Counted from the first letter of the stretch, positions 38,854-48,208 are shown. The stretch: DNA of 64,000 nt from Methylobacterium sp. CB376 (GCF_029714205.1 NZ_CP121648.1:4601001-4665000); one strand, 5' to 3'. Notes: generated by a model not told the origin, from the sequence alone. Made by a program: numbers and translations.

Positions 38854-39029
38854 TGATCGTGTATATTCCTGGTGATAAAACAATCTGTCCGATTGGCGAC
38901 ATTATAATCTATATTTTGGTATATGGTCTGCAATATGGAACTAAATATAATTCTATGACATCTTTGCAAGCTTCACGAACAAGCGCATACGGGTCGAGCA
39001 CCGTGAGTGCTTCACTTGGAGCGACCGCC
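38854..39029. other. AT-rich intergenic region upstream of the thioredoxin-like gene
   Basis: Unusually AT-rich for this genome (for example TATTATAATCTATATTTTGG). Likely promoter DNA plus foreign remains; no specific site assigned. Confidence 0.5.
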
Positions 39030-40241
39030 ATGCCCCTGAAGGAACGACTGATCGGCGACCCCGCCGCGGAGATCTGCGTCCAGACCTTCCTGAAGGGCGA
39101 GCCGATCACGACCCTCGCGAAAGGCCGCGTCTATGTGGTCGTGTTCTGGGCGATCTGGTGCGCCCCATGCAAGGCGGCCATCCCGCATCTCACCGCCCTG
39201 CAGCTCCGGCATCCGCAGGTTCCGGTCATCGGCGTCGCCGTCGACTGGACGGATCTCGGCGAGATCGCGGCCTTCGTGCGCGATCAGGGCGACGCGATCG
39301 GCTACCGGATCGCGGCCGATCTGCCGCTCTCGCCCGGCGAGCGTCAGGGCACGATGGGCCGGACCTGGTGCCGGGCGGCCTATAATACCGCCGTCCCAAC
39401 CGCCTTCATCATCGATTGCGACGGCCGGATCGCCTGGATCGGCGATCCCCTGGAGAGCGACGACCCGCTCGCCGCGGTGGTCGAGGGGCGCTGGGACCTC
39501 GCGGCGGCCCGAGAGAAACTGGAGGCGGTCCTGCAGCGCGACAAGGTGCGGGAGCTCCGGAGACTGGAGGAGACAGTCGAGCGCCATCTCGCCGCGGGAG
39601 ACCGCACCGGCCTCCTGCAGGCCTACGACGCGGCGTTCGCGGCCGATCCCGGCCTCGAGCCACTCCGAGGTCTGGACAAGTTCGCGCTGCTGCTGGCCAC
39701 CCGCCATGCGGCGGCCCTGGATTACGCGCGGCACCTGATCGGGGCGGTCGTCGTGGACCAGATTGAACCGCTCATCCGCCTCGGCACCATGCTGGCCAAG
39801 GCGGCCGAGCAGGGCACGCCGGCGCCGGACAGGCCTCCGGCCGCCGCTTTCTCCACACTCGTTCCGCTCATCTACCGCTTCAGCACCATGCTGGCCGAGG
39901 CGGCCGAGCAGGGCACGGCGTCGCCGGACTGGCCTCCGGCCGCCGCGAACCTGGCGCTGTCGGCGTTCACCCGGGCGGAGGCCTTGTTCGGCGAAGGGAC
40001 CGACACCATCACGCGGGTGATTCTCGCGGACACCGCCGCCCGGGCCCTGCTCGTCGTCGGCCGGACCGCCGAGGCCGCCGACCGCGCCCGGGCGGCCCGT
40101 GCCCTCGCGCCCGCCGCCTTCGCCCTCGAGCCCGACATAGACCTGGCGGCGACCATCTCCCAACTCGACCAGCTCGTCGCGCACTGCGATGCGGCCGCCG
40201 GGCGCCGCGATGGAGCGACCTGCCGGCTCGACGAGGCGTGA
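39030..40241 (+). CDS. TlpA-like thioredoxin-fold protein with helical C-terminal half
   Basis: The start is ATG 39030 (MPLKERLIGD), with GGAG 11 bases upstream; a longer frame into AT-rich DNA is not credible. Residues 1-160 form a TlpA/ResA-like domain with WCAPC at 43-47 and the PTAFIIDCDGRIAWIG strand after the cis-Pro. Residues 170-403 are helical and Ala-rich, with TPR-like helices (FALEPDIDLAATISQ). No signal peptide is visible, so it is probably cytoplasmic. It may reduce or isomerise a partner held by the helical part. A 96-bp tandem repeat sits in the helical half. Confidence 0.78.
   Translation: MPLKERLIGDPAAEICVQTFLKGEPITTLAKGRVYVVVFWAIWCAPCKAAIPHLTALQLRHPQVPVIGVAVDWTDLGEIAAFVRDQGDAIGYRIAADLPLSPGERQGTMGRTWCRAAYNTAVPTAFIIDCDGRIAWIGDPLESDDPLAAVVEGRWDLAAAREKLEAVLQRDKVRELRRLEETVERHLAAGDRTGLLQAYDAAFAADPGLEPLRGLDKFALLLATRHAAALDYARHLIGAVVVDQIEPLIRLGTMLAKAAEQGTPAPDRPPAAAFSTLVPLIYRFSTMLAEAAEQGTASPDWPPAAANLALSAFTRAEALFGEGTDTITRVILADTAARALLVVGRTAEAADRARAARALAPAAFALEPDIDLAATISQLDQLVAHCDAAAGRRDGATCRLDEA
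39768..39959 (+). repeat. 96-bp tandem duplication in the thioredoxin-like gene
   Basis: Two units offset by 96 bases (32 codons). They encode TMLAKAAEQGTPAPDRPPAAA and TMLAEAAEQGTASPDWPPAAA-like segments, quoted in part. The copies are slightly diverged and in frame. Confidence 0.8.
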
Positions 40242-40612
40242 CCCGCGGGCGGGAAGCCGACGCGCGACATCCGCGCCGGTTCGACCGTGGGAGCCTCCCG
40301 GTCTCGTTCGACAAGGCAGACGAGGCGCTCCGGCCGGGCCGCGGCCGGCGCGCCGCGATCAGGAACGGTGCAGGTCCGGCATGATCCTCGGGCGAGGCTC
40401 TGGGCGCATGCAGGCCGCCCCGGCCCGGAGCGCTCCCGGGGATGCGGCGGATCAGCCAGGCCCCGAGGTCAGTACGACAACCAAGACGTGATGGACCGCC
40501 TTTCATCCGGATCGTGCCCGGCGGAGCACATCGATCCGAGAGGCTTCCGTTCACACGGACGCTCCTCGCTCATTACGGGCCGTTGCGAAGGCCCCTCTTC
40601 AAGGAAATCAGC
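40242..40612. other. Intergenic region, no gene seen
   Basis: About 370 bases between the thioredoxin-like and peptidase genes. It has open frames only of noise composition. AAGGAA at 40601-40606 is the likely ribosome-binding site of the peptidase gene. I see no clear promoter or RNA gene. Confidence 0.5.
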
Positions 40613-41992
40613 ATGAAACCGCGGAAGCACTCTCTCCCCCACCCGACCGGCAGACCCGGCCCCGCCCTGCGCCTCGATGCGGCGCCGCACGGGCGGGCCG
40701 AGGCGGGCGGGCCCGAGGTCGCGTCCTTCACCCTCGACAACGGCCTCGACGTGGTCGTCATCCCCGACCACCGGGCGCCCGTCGCCACCCACATGATCTG
40801 GTACCGCAACGGCTCGGCCGATGATCCGCTCGGCCAGTCCGGCATCGCGCATTTCCTCGAGCACCTGATGTTCAAGGGCACCGCGAAGCACCCGGCGGGC
40901 GCCTTCTCGAAGACGGTGTCGAGCCTGGGCGGGCAGGAGAACGCCGGCACCTCCTTCGACTTGACGAACTACTACCAGCGCATCGCCCGCGACAACCTGA
41001 AGACCATGATGGAGTTCGAGGCCGACCGGATGACCGGCCTCGTCCTCGACGAGTCCGTCGTCGCGCCGGAGCGGGACGTGGTGCTGGAGGAGCGCCGCAT
41101 GCGGGTCGAGACCGACCCGAGCGCGCAGCTCTCCGAGGCGATGGCGGCCTCGCTCTTCGTCCACCACCCCTACGGCATCCCGATCATCGGCTGGATGCAT
41201 GAGATCGAGGAGCTCAACCGCGCCCACGCGCTCGCCTATTACCGGCGATTCTACACGCCCGAGAACGCGATCCTGGTCGTGGCAGGCGACGTGACCGCCG
41301 ACGAGGTGCGCCGCCTCGCCGAGGCCACCTACGGGCAGGTGGCGCCCCGCGGCGAGCGCCCGGTGCGCCTGCGCCCGCGCGAGCCCGAGCCCCGCGCCGC
41401 CCGACGCCTCAGCGTCGCGGATCCGAAGGTCGAGCAGCCCACGCTGCAGCGCTACTACCTCGCGCCCTCCTGCATCACCGCCCGGGAGGGAGAGGAGCAC
41501 GCCCTCGAACTCCTCGCCGAGGTGATGGGCGGCGGGCCGACCTCCTACCTCTACCGCTCGCTGGTGATGGAGCAGGGCGTCGCCGTGAGTGCCCACGCCT
41601 GGTACGTGGGCGCGGCCAAGGACGACACCCGCTTCTCGGTCTACGCGGTGCCGGCCGAGGGCGTCTCCCTGGAGAAGCTGGAGGAGGCGGTCGACACGGC
41701 CCTCCGGCGCCTGCCCTCTCAGGCTCTCGCCCCCGAGGCGGTGGAGCGGGCCAAGACCCGGCTCGTCGCCTCGATGGTCTATTCCTCGGACAACCAGTTC
41801 AACCTCGCCAGGATCTACGGCACGGTGCTCGCCATCGGCAAGAGCATCGAGGAGGTGCGCCGCTGGCCCGCCGACATCGAGGCCGTGGAGGCGGACCGGC
41901 TCGCGACTGCGGCCGAGCGCTACCTCACCCCGGCTCGCTCCGTGACCGGCTACCTGATCAAGGCCCACGAGGCCGATGCGGCCGTCGCCTGA
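40613..41992 (+). CDS. M16-family zinc metallopeptidase (active subunit)
   Basis: The start is ATG 40613 (MKPRKHSLPH), giving 459 residues. The inverted zinc motif HxxEH is HFLEH at 80-84, with the third ligand Glu in ERDVVLEER (about 158-159). The second, non-catalytic half carries PTLQRYYLAPS and GGGPTSYLYRSLVMEQGVA. Pitrilysin-type proteins of this class form two-chain peptidases with a second M16 protein lacking the motif, and that partner is the next gene. An N-terminal signal peptide is not obvious. The role is probably peptide turnover in the periplasm or cytosol. Confidence 0.92.
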   Translation: MKPRKHSLPHPTGRPGPALRLDAAPHGRAEAGGPEVASFTLDNGLDVVVIPDHRAPVATHMIWYRNGSADDPLGQSGIAHFLEHLMFKGTAKHPAGAFSKTVSSLGGQENAGTSFDLTNYYQRIARDNLKTMMEFEADRMTGLVLDESVVAPERDVVLEERRMRVETDPSAQLSEAMAASLFVHHPYGIPIIGWMHEIEELNRAHALAYYRRFYTPENAILVVAGDVTADEVRRLAEATYGQVAPRGERPVRLRPREPEPRAARRLSVADPKVEQPTLQRYYLAPSCITAREGEEHALELLAEVMGGGPTSYLYRSLVMEQGVAVSAHAWYVGAAKDDTRFSVYAVPAEGVSLEKLEEAVDTALRRLPSQALAPEAVERAKTRLVASMVYSSDNQFNLARIYGTVLAIGKSIEEVRRWPADIEAVEADRLATAAERYLTPARSVTGYLIKAHEADAAVA

Positions 41993-42036
41993 CGGCTGCC
42001 GCCCGCCCCCGACCTGAACCAAGACAAGAGGTCCCC

Positions 42037-43329
42037 ATGGCCGACCCCAGCATCCAGACTGCCGCCCTCGCCACCCCCTCTTCCCCGGTCAAGGCCAGGT
42101 CCGTGATCGCCGCAAGCGGTGTCGAGGCGTGGCACGTCGAGTCCCCCGTCGTCCCGCTGGTCGCGCTCGCCTTCACCTTCGAGGGCGGCGCCGCCCAGGA
42201 CCCGGAGGGCAAGTCCGGCGCGGTGCAGATGCTGTCGTGGCTTCTCGACGAGGGCGCCGGCCCCTACGGCTCGGACGCCTTCCAGGAGCGGCTCGCCGCC
42301 CGGGCGATCGAACTGAACTTCCACGCCAGGCCGGACGCCATCGGCGGCTCGCTCAGGATGCTGGTCAAGCACGCGGACGAAGCGATCGAGCTTCTGGCAC
42401 TCGCCCTCGCCGAGCCCCGCTTCGACGAGGCGGCGGTCGAGCGCGCGCGCGCGCAGATGCTGATGAGGATCCGCCGCCAGCAGAACGACCCGGGCGTGAT
42501 GGCCTCGCGCCGCTTCTTCGCCGAGGCCTATCCGGGCCATCCCTATGGCCGCCCCTCCGGGGGCACGCTCGAGAGCGTGGCGAGCATCACCCGCGGCGAC
42601 CTCGTGGCGCTGCACCGCCGGCTGATCAGCCGCGCGCGGGTCAAGGTCGCGGCAGTGGGCGCGATCGGCGAGGCGGCGCTGCAGCGGGCCCTCGACGCGG
42701 CCTTCGGCCGCCTCTCCGAGGGCGGACCGCTCGCCGAGGTGCCGCCGACGCGGATCGCCGGCCTCGGCCGCCGGGTCGTGGTGGATCTCGACGTGCCGCA
42801 ATCGGTGATCCGCTTCGGCACCGACGGCGTGCCGTGGCGCGACCCGGACTACTTCCCGGCCTGCGTGCTCAACCACATCCTGGGCGGCGGCGCCTTCACG
42901 TCGCGGCTGTTCCAGGCGGTGCGCGAGAAGCGCGGCCTTGCCTATTCGGTAGGCACTTCCCTGGTGAGCCACCGGGCCGCCTCGATGACCTGGGGCTACA
43001 CTGCCACTAAGAACGAGCGCGTGGGCGAGGCTCTGTCGGTGATCGGCGAGGAGATCGCGCGGCTCACCCGTGACGGGCCCTCCGACGAGGAGCTGCAGAA
43101 GGCCAAGGACAACCTCACCGGCTCCTACGCGCTCGGCTTCGGCACCTCGACGGAGATCGCCGGCCGGCTCGTCCAGGTAGCCTTCGAGGGGCTCGGCATC
43201 GACTATATCAGCCGCCGCAACGGCCTGATCGCCGCAGTGACCCAGGACGACATCCGCCGCGCCGCCGCCCGCACCCTCGGCGACGGCCGCCTTCTGGTGG
43301 TGGCCGCGGGGCGCCCGACCGAGATCTAG
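42037..43329 (+). CDS. M16-family peptidase-like partner (inactive subunit)
   Basis: 430 residues with the M16 fold (WHVESPVVPLVALAFTFEGGA, EKRGLAYSVGTSLVS, GFGTSTEIAGRLVQVAF) but no HxxEH. At the equivalent place the sequence is KSGAVQMLSWLLDEG. The R/Y pair of the substrate-binding second half (VREKRGLAYSVG) is kept. It lies 44 bases after the active subunit gene, so the two are co-transcribed and should form a heterodimer. Confidence 0.9.
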   Translation: MADPSIQTAALATPSSPVKARSVIAASGVEAWHVESPVVPLVALAFTFEGGAAQDPEGKSGAVQMLSWLLDEGAGPYGSDAFQERLAARAIELNFHARPDAIGGSLRMLVKHADEAIELLALALAEPRFDEAAVERARAQMLMRIRRQQNDPGVMASRRFFAEAYPGHPYGRPSGGTLESVASITRGDLVALHRRLISRARVKVAAVGAIGEAALQRALDAAFGRLSEGGPLAEVPPTRIAGLGRRVVVDLDVPQSVIRFGTDGVPWRDPDYFPACVLNHILGGGAFTSRLFQAVREKRGLAYSVGTSLVSHRAASMTWGYTATKNERVGEALSVIGEEIARLTRDGPSDEELQKAKDNLTGSYALGFGTSTEIAGRLVQVAFEGLGIDYISRRNGLIAAVTQDDIRRAAARTLGDGRLLVVAAGRPTEI

Positions 43330-43349
43330 CTGTTGTTGCTATGGAGGTT

Positions 43350-43421
43350 GTCCATCCGAGGGTTGGGAGCGAGGCTGTGGTTGCCACACCTGCAGCCCGG
43401 CTCGCGGAGCCTCGGATGGAC
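43350..43421. repeat. 12-bp inverted repeat after the peptidase genes
   Basis: GTCCATCCGAGG (43350-43361) and CCTCGGATGGAC (43410-43421), perfect, 48 bases apart. It may be a weak terminator stem or the two ends of a small vanished insertion. No gene lies in it. Confidence 0.5.
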
Positions 43422-43671
43422 GCCCACCAGAATGCCCCCTCCGTAGTCGATAGCTCATCGTACCGCGGCTGGCGCAGGGCTGGACGGTGAGTGCGCTGGC
43501 GCTTGGGATCAGCAACGCTTCAGGCGCGCGGGCGCACGCTCGCGGCAGGGTCGGCCGGCAGGGCCATCGACGAACGTTGATGGAGGTCGTGAGGAGCTTG
43601 AGCGTACTTGCAATGGCTGCCGCGATGCTCGGCGGCCCCACTTTGCGGGTGCTGCACAGGCCGCGCCGGTC
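43422..43671. other. Intergenic region, no gene seen
   Basis: Only short noise-like frames. A hydrophobic plus-strand stretch ([19 protein letters not shown]) near 43579-43635 looks like a signal peptide but is followed by nothing coherent. Confidence 0.4.
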
Positions 43672-43989
43672 TCACCCCTGCTGAGCGCGGCTGTGGAGAG
43701 CGACACCGTCCAGAAGGTGGATTGGGCCTGCGGGCCGGACTTCCACCTCAACCCGTGGGGCCACTGCAGTCCGAATTGGTTGCTGATCATAGACCCCGAA
43801 CAGGGTGCTGGTGTCCCAGCCGAGCCGATCGGCCTCGGGCCCGAACTCGTCCACGAAGCGGCGGCAGTTCTCCAGGGTGGTCGCCCAATCCTCCGGGAGG
43901 AATCCGGGGCAGGGCGCCTGGCCGGGCGAGAGGCTGGCGAGGCCGCGGGACCATTCGAGGACGGTGGGGGGAGGACGAATCAGCGGGGC
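43672..43989 (-). pseudogene. Gene remnant without start
   Basis: The minus frame reads [57 protein letters not shown]. This looks like the W..GL..L.P..CPG..P.RW....ENC..F pattern seen in hypothetical proteins of Methylobacterium mobile DNA (from memory). There is no start codon after the upstream stop at 43990, and the tail is noise. It lies near the tRNA 3' side, a typical integration scar. Confidence 0.4.
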
Positions 43990-44222
43990 TCATGCTCCCG
44001 GGTAAGGCCCTGCCGGAAGGTACCCGCAAGGGCCAGAACTGGTGCACTGAGGCTGTGCCGACAATTGTGCCGGCCTCGTCCAGGTGCAGCCGGCGCTACC
44101 CGGCAGTCGGCAGAGCGAAGCCTGTGCCGACCTGTGCCGGCTTCTGTGCGTCCGAAAACACCCTTTGTTCCGTCTTGTCCGCGATGTCCGCGCTCGCAAG
44201 CACAGGAAAACAAAGGAAAATT
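43990..44222. other. Region beside the tRNA 3' end, no gene seen
   Basis: Contains several TGTGCCG(A/G) repeats (for example at about 44055, 44067, 44122 and 44130) but no convincing gene. This is the place where integrating elements attach to a tRNA 3' end, so it may be scar DNA. Confidence 0.4.
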
Positions 44223-44297
44223 TGGCTGGGGCGCCAGGATTCGAACCTGGGAATGGCGGTACCAAAAACCGCTGCCTTACCGCTTGGCGACGCCCCA
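44223..44297 (-). tRNA. tRNA-Gln (anticodon TTG)
   Basis: Minus-strand cloverleaf of 75 nt: acceptor TGGGGCG pairs with CGCCCCA, T-arm CCAGGTTCGAATCCTGG, and anticodon stem GCGGT/ACCGC with loop TTTTGGT, which gives the anticodon TTG for Gln codons CAA (and CAG by wobble). CCA is encoded at the 3' end. Confidence 0.97.
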
Positions 44298-44414
44298 CCG
44301 CGGGGATGCGGCTTCCATAGCGGCGCGCGCGGGGCGTGGCAACCACCCGGTGGAGCCGCGCCGCGCCCGGTGCTAAGCCCCGGGAGAGGGCCGCGAAGCC
44401 CAGGGAGGACGCCG

Positions 44415-45176
44415 ATGAGCAACGGGCCGCAGAAGATCGCGCTGGTGACGGGGGCCGGGTCGGGCGTCGGGCGGGCGGTGGCCCTCGGCCTCGCCGGGGC
44501 CGGCTACGACGTCGTGCTCTCCGGGCGCCGGCCCGAACCCCTCGCGGCCGTCCAGGCCGAGATCGAGGCGAAGGGCCGCCGCGCCCTCGCCCATCCGACC
44601 GATGTCGGGGACGAGGCCTCGGTCGCCGGCCTGTTCTCCGCCCTCGTCGAGACCTTCGGCCGGCTCGACCTCCTGTTCAACAATGCCGGGATCGGCGCGC
44701 CGCCCGTGCCCATCGACGAATTGCCCGTCGCCACGTGGCGCGCGGTGGTCGATACCAACCTCACCGGCGCCTTCCTGTGCACGCGCGAGGCCTTCCGGCT
44801 GATGAAGGCGCAGTCGCCCCGCGGCGGGCGCATCGTCAACAACGGCTCGATCTCCGCCTACGCGCCGCGCCCGAACTCGGCGCCCTACACCGCGACCAAG
44901 CACGCGATCAGCGGGCTCACCCGCTCCAGCTCCCTCGACGGCCGCGCCTTCGACATCGCCTGCGGGCAGATCGACATCGGCAATGCCGGGACCGAGATGA
45001 CCGCCCGGATGCAGAGCGGCGTGCTGCAGGCGGACGGCTCGACCCGGAGCGAGCCCGTGATGGACGTGCGCCACGTCGCCGATGCCGTCGTCTACATGGC
45101 GGGCCTGCCCCTCGACGCCAACGTGCAGTTCATGACCGTCATGGCGACGAAGATGCCCTATATCGGCCGCGGCTGA
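44415..45176 (+). CDS. SDR-family oxidoreductase
   Basis: The start is ATG 44415 ([13 protein letters not shown]) with a GGAGG nearby (CAGGGAGGACGCCG). The 253-residue product has the classical SDR elements: TGAGSGVG cofactor loop at about 11-18, NNAG (FNNAGIG), the catalytic Ser in [21 protein letters not shown], with the YxxxK motif YTATK. The GRRPEP segment after strand 2 has an Arg pair, suggesting NADP(H). It may reduce a small carbonyl compound; the substrate is not predictable. Confidence 0.9.
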   Translation: MSNGPQKIALVTGAGSGVGRAVALGLAGAGYDVVLSGRRPEPLAAVQAEIEAKGRRALAHPTDVGDEASVAGLFSALVETFGRLDLLFNNAGIGAPPVPIDELPVATWRAVVDTNLTGAFLCTREAFRLMKAQSPRGGRIVNNGSISAYAPRPNSAPYTATKHAISGLTRSSSLDGRAFDIACGQIDIGNAGTEMTARMQSGVLQADGSTRSEPVMDVRHVADAVVYMAGLPLDANVQFMTVMATKMPYIGRG

Positions 45177-45310
45177 GGCGGCACCCGCCATGGAACGGGC
45201 GCCGCCCATGCGCTATGGGGAGGGGGAGCGGGGGCGCTGACGCGGCGCCCGCGGCACCCCATCTCCCGCTCACCACCCCGCCGCCCGCAGCCCCAGCCTG
45301 TCCCGTTCCG

Positions 45311-46936
45311 ATGTTGATGCAGACCAATCCCACGACCGCGCCGACGCGGCCCGCCGACCCGGTCGCGCGCCGCCGCACCTTCGCGATCATCTCCCACCCG
45401 GATGCCGGCAAGACCACGCTCACCGAGAAGCTGCTGCTCTTCGGCGGCGCGATCCAGCTCGCCGGCGAGGTCAAGGCCAAGCGCAACCGCATCGCCACGC
45501 GCTCCGACTGGATGGGCATCGAGAAGGAGCGCGGCATCTCGGTCGTGACCTCGGTCATGACCTTCGAGTACGGCGATTGCGTCTTCAACCTGCTCGACAC
45601 TCCCGGCCACGAGGACTTCTCGGAGGACACGTACCGCACCCTCACTGCGGTCGATTCCGCCGTGATGGTGATCGACGCCGCCAAGGGCATCGAGGCGCGC
45701 ACCCGCAAGCTGTTCGAGGTCTGCCGCCTGCGCGACATCCCGATCGTCACCTTCGTCAACAAGCTCGACCGGGAGGCCCGCGACCCGTTCGACCTCCTCG
45801 ACGAGATCGAGAAGACGCTCGCCCTCGACGTCGCCCCGGTGACCTGGCCGATCGGGCGCGGGCGCAGCTTCGCGGGCACCTACGACCTCGCCGCCCGCCG
45901 CGTGCGCCGCCTCGACGCGGCCGACGAGGCCGGGACCGTGCCGGTCTCCGGCTTCGACGACCCGCTCTTCGACGCGCTCCTCCCCGAGCCCGGCGCCGCG
46001 CAGGCCTGGCGCGAGGAGGCCGAACTCGCCGCGGCCGGCTGCAAGCCCTTCGACCTCGCGGCCTTCCGGGAGGGGCACCTCACCCCGGTCTTCTTCGGCT
46101 CGGCGCTGCGCAATTTCGGGGTGCGCGACCTGATCGACGGGCTCGCCAGCGTCGCGCCCCCGCCGCGCGGCCAATCGGCCGACCGGCGCGAGGTCGAGCC
46201 CGGCGAGCCCAAGATGACCGGCTTCGTCTTCAAGATCCAGGCGAACATGGACCCCAACCACCGGGACCGGATCGCCTTCCTGCGGGTCTGCTCGGGCCGG
46301 CTGTCGCGGGGCATGAAGGCGCGGCTGGTGCGCACCGGCAAGCCGATCTCGCTCTCCGCCCCGCAATTCTTCTTCGCCCAGGACCGCGCCATCGCGGACG
46401 AGGCCTATGCGGGCGACGTGGTCGGCATCCCCAATCACGGCACCCTGCGCATCGGCGACACCCTCACCGAGGGCGAGGACCTCGTCTTCCGCGGCGTGCC
46501 GAGCTTCGCGCCCGAGATCCTGCGGCGCATCAAGCTCACCGACGCCATGAAGGCCAAGAAGCTGCGCGAGGCCCTGCAGCAGATGGGCGAGGAGGGGGTG
46601 GTGCAGCTCTTCCTGCCCCATGACGGCTCGGCCGCCATCGTGGGCGTGGTCGGCGCGCTGCAGCTCGACGTGCTGAAGGAGCGGCTCCAGGCCGAGTACG
46701 GGCTGCCCATCGACTACGAGGCGACGCGCTTCACCATCTGCCGCTGGATCGAGGCCGCGAACCCCGCCGAGCTCGACAAGTTCGTGGGCGCGCACGGCTC
46801 CTCCATGGCCGCCGACCTCGACGGAGCCCCCGTCTTCATGGCGACCACCGCCTTCTCGCTGCGCTACGAGCAGGAGCGCTGGACCGAGATCCGCTTCTCC
46901 GACGTGAAGGATTACCAGAAGCGCGCCGCGGCCTGA
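45311..46936 (+). CDS. prfC: Peptide chain release factor 3
   Basis: ATG 45311 gives 541 residues (ATG 45317 is the next candidate). G motifs are clear: G1 SHPDAGKTT, G2 KERGISV, G3 DTPGHEDF, G4 NKLDREARD, and the RF3-specific SDWMGIEKERGIS region that separates it from EF-G and the TetM group. Length matches E. coli RF3 (529 aa). It recycles RF1/RF2 from the ribosome after termination, using GTP. It follows an SDR gene in the same direction and ends at a bidirectional hairpin shared with the leftward response regulator. Confidence 0.96.
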   Translation: MLMQTNPTTAPTRPADPVARRRTFAIISHPDAGKTTLTEKLLLFGGAIQLAGEVKAKRNRIATRSDWMGIEKERGISVVTSVMTFEYGDCVFNLLDTPGHEDFSEDTYRTLTAVDSAVMVIDAAKGIEARTRKLFEVCRLRDIPIVTFVNKLDREARDPFDLLDEIEKTLALDVAPVTWPIGRGRSFAGTYDLAARRVRRLDAADEAGTVPVSGFDDPLFDALLPEPGAAQAWREEAELAAAGCKPFDLAAFREGHLTPVFFGSALRNFGVRDLIDGLASVAPPPRGQSADRREVEPGEPKMTGFVFKIQANMDPNHRDRIAFLRVCSGRLSRGMKARLVRTGKPISLSAPQFFFAQDRAIADEAYAGDVVGIPNHGTLRIGDTLTEGEDLVFRGVPSFAPEILRRIKLTDAMKAKKLREALQQMGEEGVVQLFLPHDGSAAIVGVVGALQLDVLKERLQAEYGLPIDYEATRFTICRWIEAANPAELDKFVGAHGSSMAADLDGAPVFMATTAFSLRYEQERWTEIRFSDVKDYQKRAAA

Positions 46937-46944
46937 CCGGCCGG

Positions 46945-46962
46945 GGCGCCGCGTTCGGCGCC
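46945..46962. terminator. Hairpin between prfC and the convergent response regulator
   Basis: A 7-bp GGCGCCG/CGGCGCC stem with a 4-nt loop sits in the 43 bases between two convergent stops. It may act for both directions; there is no clear U-tract. Confidence 0.5.
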
Positions 46963-46979
46963 GGCGGCGCCCGCGCGGC

Positions 46980-47432
46980 TCAGACCTTGCCGAGCATCGG
47001 GAACTCGCTCGTGAGCGGCGAATCCGACGGCGGAACGCGCTCGCGCTTGCGCGGGCGGCGGTTCAGCACCTGCTTGAGCTTCGCCTTCAGCAGGGCGAGG
47101 TCGAAGGGCTTGAGGATGAAGGCGTCGGCCCCCGCGAGGTGCGCCACGTTGATGTCCTCGAACCCGAAGGCCGTCTCGGTGAGGATGAAGGGCGTGTTCA
47201 CCAGGGTGTCGTCGGCGCGGATCTCGCGCAGGAGCTGGATCCCGTCCATCGGCTCCATGTCGAGGTCCGAGATCACGAGGCCGTACTTGCGCGCGCGGAG
47301 CATCTCGAGCGCCTGAGGCCCGTCCGTCGCCCCGTCGACCTCCGGAAAGCCGAGCCGGTTCATCAGTTCGGTGACGAGGCGAAGGAGCTTCACCTGATCG
47401 TCGACGATGAGGATCGGAGGAGCGTCGCTCAT
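46980..47432 (-). CDS. Single-domain response regulator (CheY-like)
   Basis: The start is ATG 47432 (MSDAPPILIVDD). It has the acidic pair D11-D12, the phospho-acceptor Asp56 in VISDLDME, a Thr in ILTETAF and the Lys in FILKPFD, all of the receiver fold. There is no output domain, only a basic tail (NRRPRKRERVPP). Single receivers of this kind relay chemotaxis or stress signals. The gene lies beside the BLUF sensor and just upstream of the flagellar cluster, so it may act in motility or light control. Confidence 0.9.
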   Translation of the reverse strand: MSDAPPILIVDDQVKLLRLVTELMNRLGFPEVDGATDGPQALEMLRARKYGLVISDLDMEPMDGIQLLREIRADDTLVNTPFILTETAFGFEDINVAHLAGADAFILKPFDLALLKAKLKQVLNRRPRKRERVPPSDSPLTSEFPMLGKV

Positions 47433-47555
47433 GCGGACCAACCAGACCTGTTTGCGGTGACGCGCCGGCCGAGGGCGGCGCGTGCGATGGGCGAACACCA
47501 CCGCAAAATGATTGAGGAAGCGCTACGCCGATCCGTCACCTCTCCCCGTCGAGCC

Positions 47556-48023
47556 TCAGACGAAGAGGTGATCGATGCCCTGCTTGGCCATCGAGTCGGC
47601 CTGCAACGCCCGCGCGAGATTGTGGACGATTCCCGCCTTCGGCGTTCCGCGCTGGAGCATCGGCAGGATGTTGGCCTTCTGAAACAGGGCATCATTCGCC
47701 GCGTTGCGCTGGACGATGTTGAACGAGGTGAAGAACTCGCGCTTGACGATCTCGCGCCACTCGATGATCTGGACGTCGCGGTGGCGCCGGTCGTTGGCGA
47801 TGCGCGCGAAGGTGTCCTGCACGGATTGGCGCTCGCCCTCCAGCACCTGGATGAAGTAGCCCTGCTCCAGGAGCAGGAAGCTCGTGATGACCGAGAACTC
47901 GTTGCGCTTCTGCGCGTGGCGGGCGATCTCGCCGAGTTCCCGCGCGCGCGTCCCCGGCTCGGCGGAGAGCAGCGCGCGCGAGAAGTAGATCAGGTGGATG
48001 AGGTTGTTCCGCTTGCTGCGCAT
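47556..48023 (-). CDS. BLUF-domain blue-light photoreceptor
   Basis: ATG 48023 starts a 155-residue, single-domain protein. The flavin site residues are in place: Tyr13 in LIYFSRA, Asn41 in KRNEFS and Gln59 in FIQVLEG. The usual xTGxLL has Ser in place of Gly (VITSFLLL). A C-terminal 60-residue helix bundle (ARALQADSMAKQGIDHLF) would transmit the signal. BLUF proteins of this size signal through partner proteins, for example phosphodiesterases or regulators. It lies between a response regulator and flgE. Confidence 0.92.
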   Translation of the reverse strand: MRSKRNNLIHLIYFSRALLSAEPGTRARELGEIARHAQKRNEFSVITSFLLLEQGYFIQVLEGERQSVQDTFARIANDRRHRDVQIIEWREIVKREFFTSFNIVQRNAANDALFQKANILPMLQRGTPKAGIVHNLARALQADSMAKQGIDHLFV

Positions 48024-48208
48024 GCGTCGAGCCCGCCGGGGTTGCCCCCCTGCATAGCCGGCCCGCGCTCAACGGCGGGTAAAGACGCCCTCCTGCATTG
48101 TGCCGTTGCGGAAAAGTCCCGGCAAAATGTGCCCGCCATCCGGCCCGGCTGGGCAGGATCTGCCGCCCTGCGGGCGGTCGAGCCCTAGCAATATCAATGA
48201 CTTGGCTT

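Noticed and set aside
38832..39029. A 66-residue N-terminal extension of the thioredoxin-like protein
   Set aside because: It would start in AT-rich repeat DNA (Ile/Tyr-rich), and a proper ribosome-binding site precedes ATG 39030.
45158..46795. A minus-strand open frame of 545 codons over prfC
   Set aside because: Shadow of release factor 3; no domain seen.
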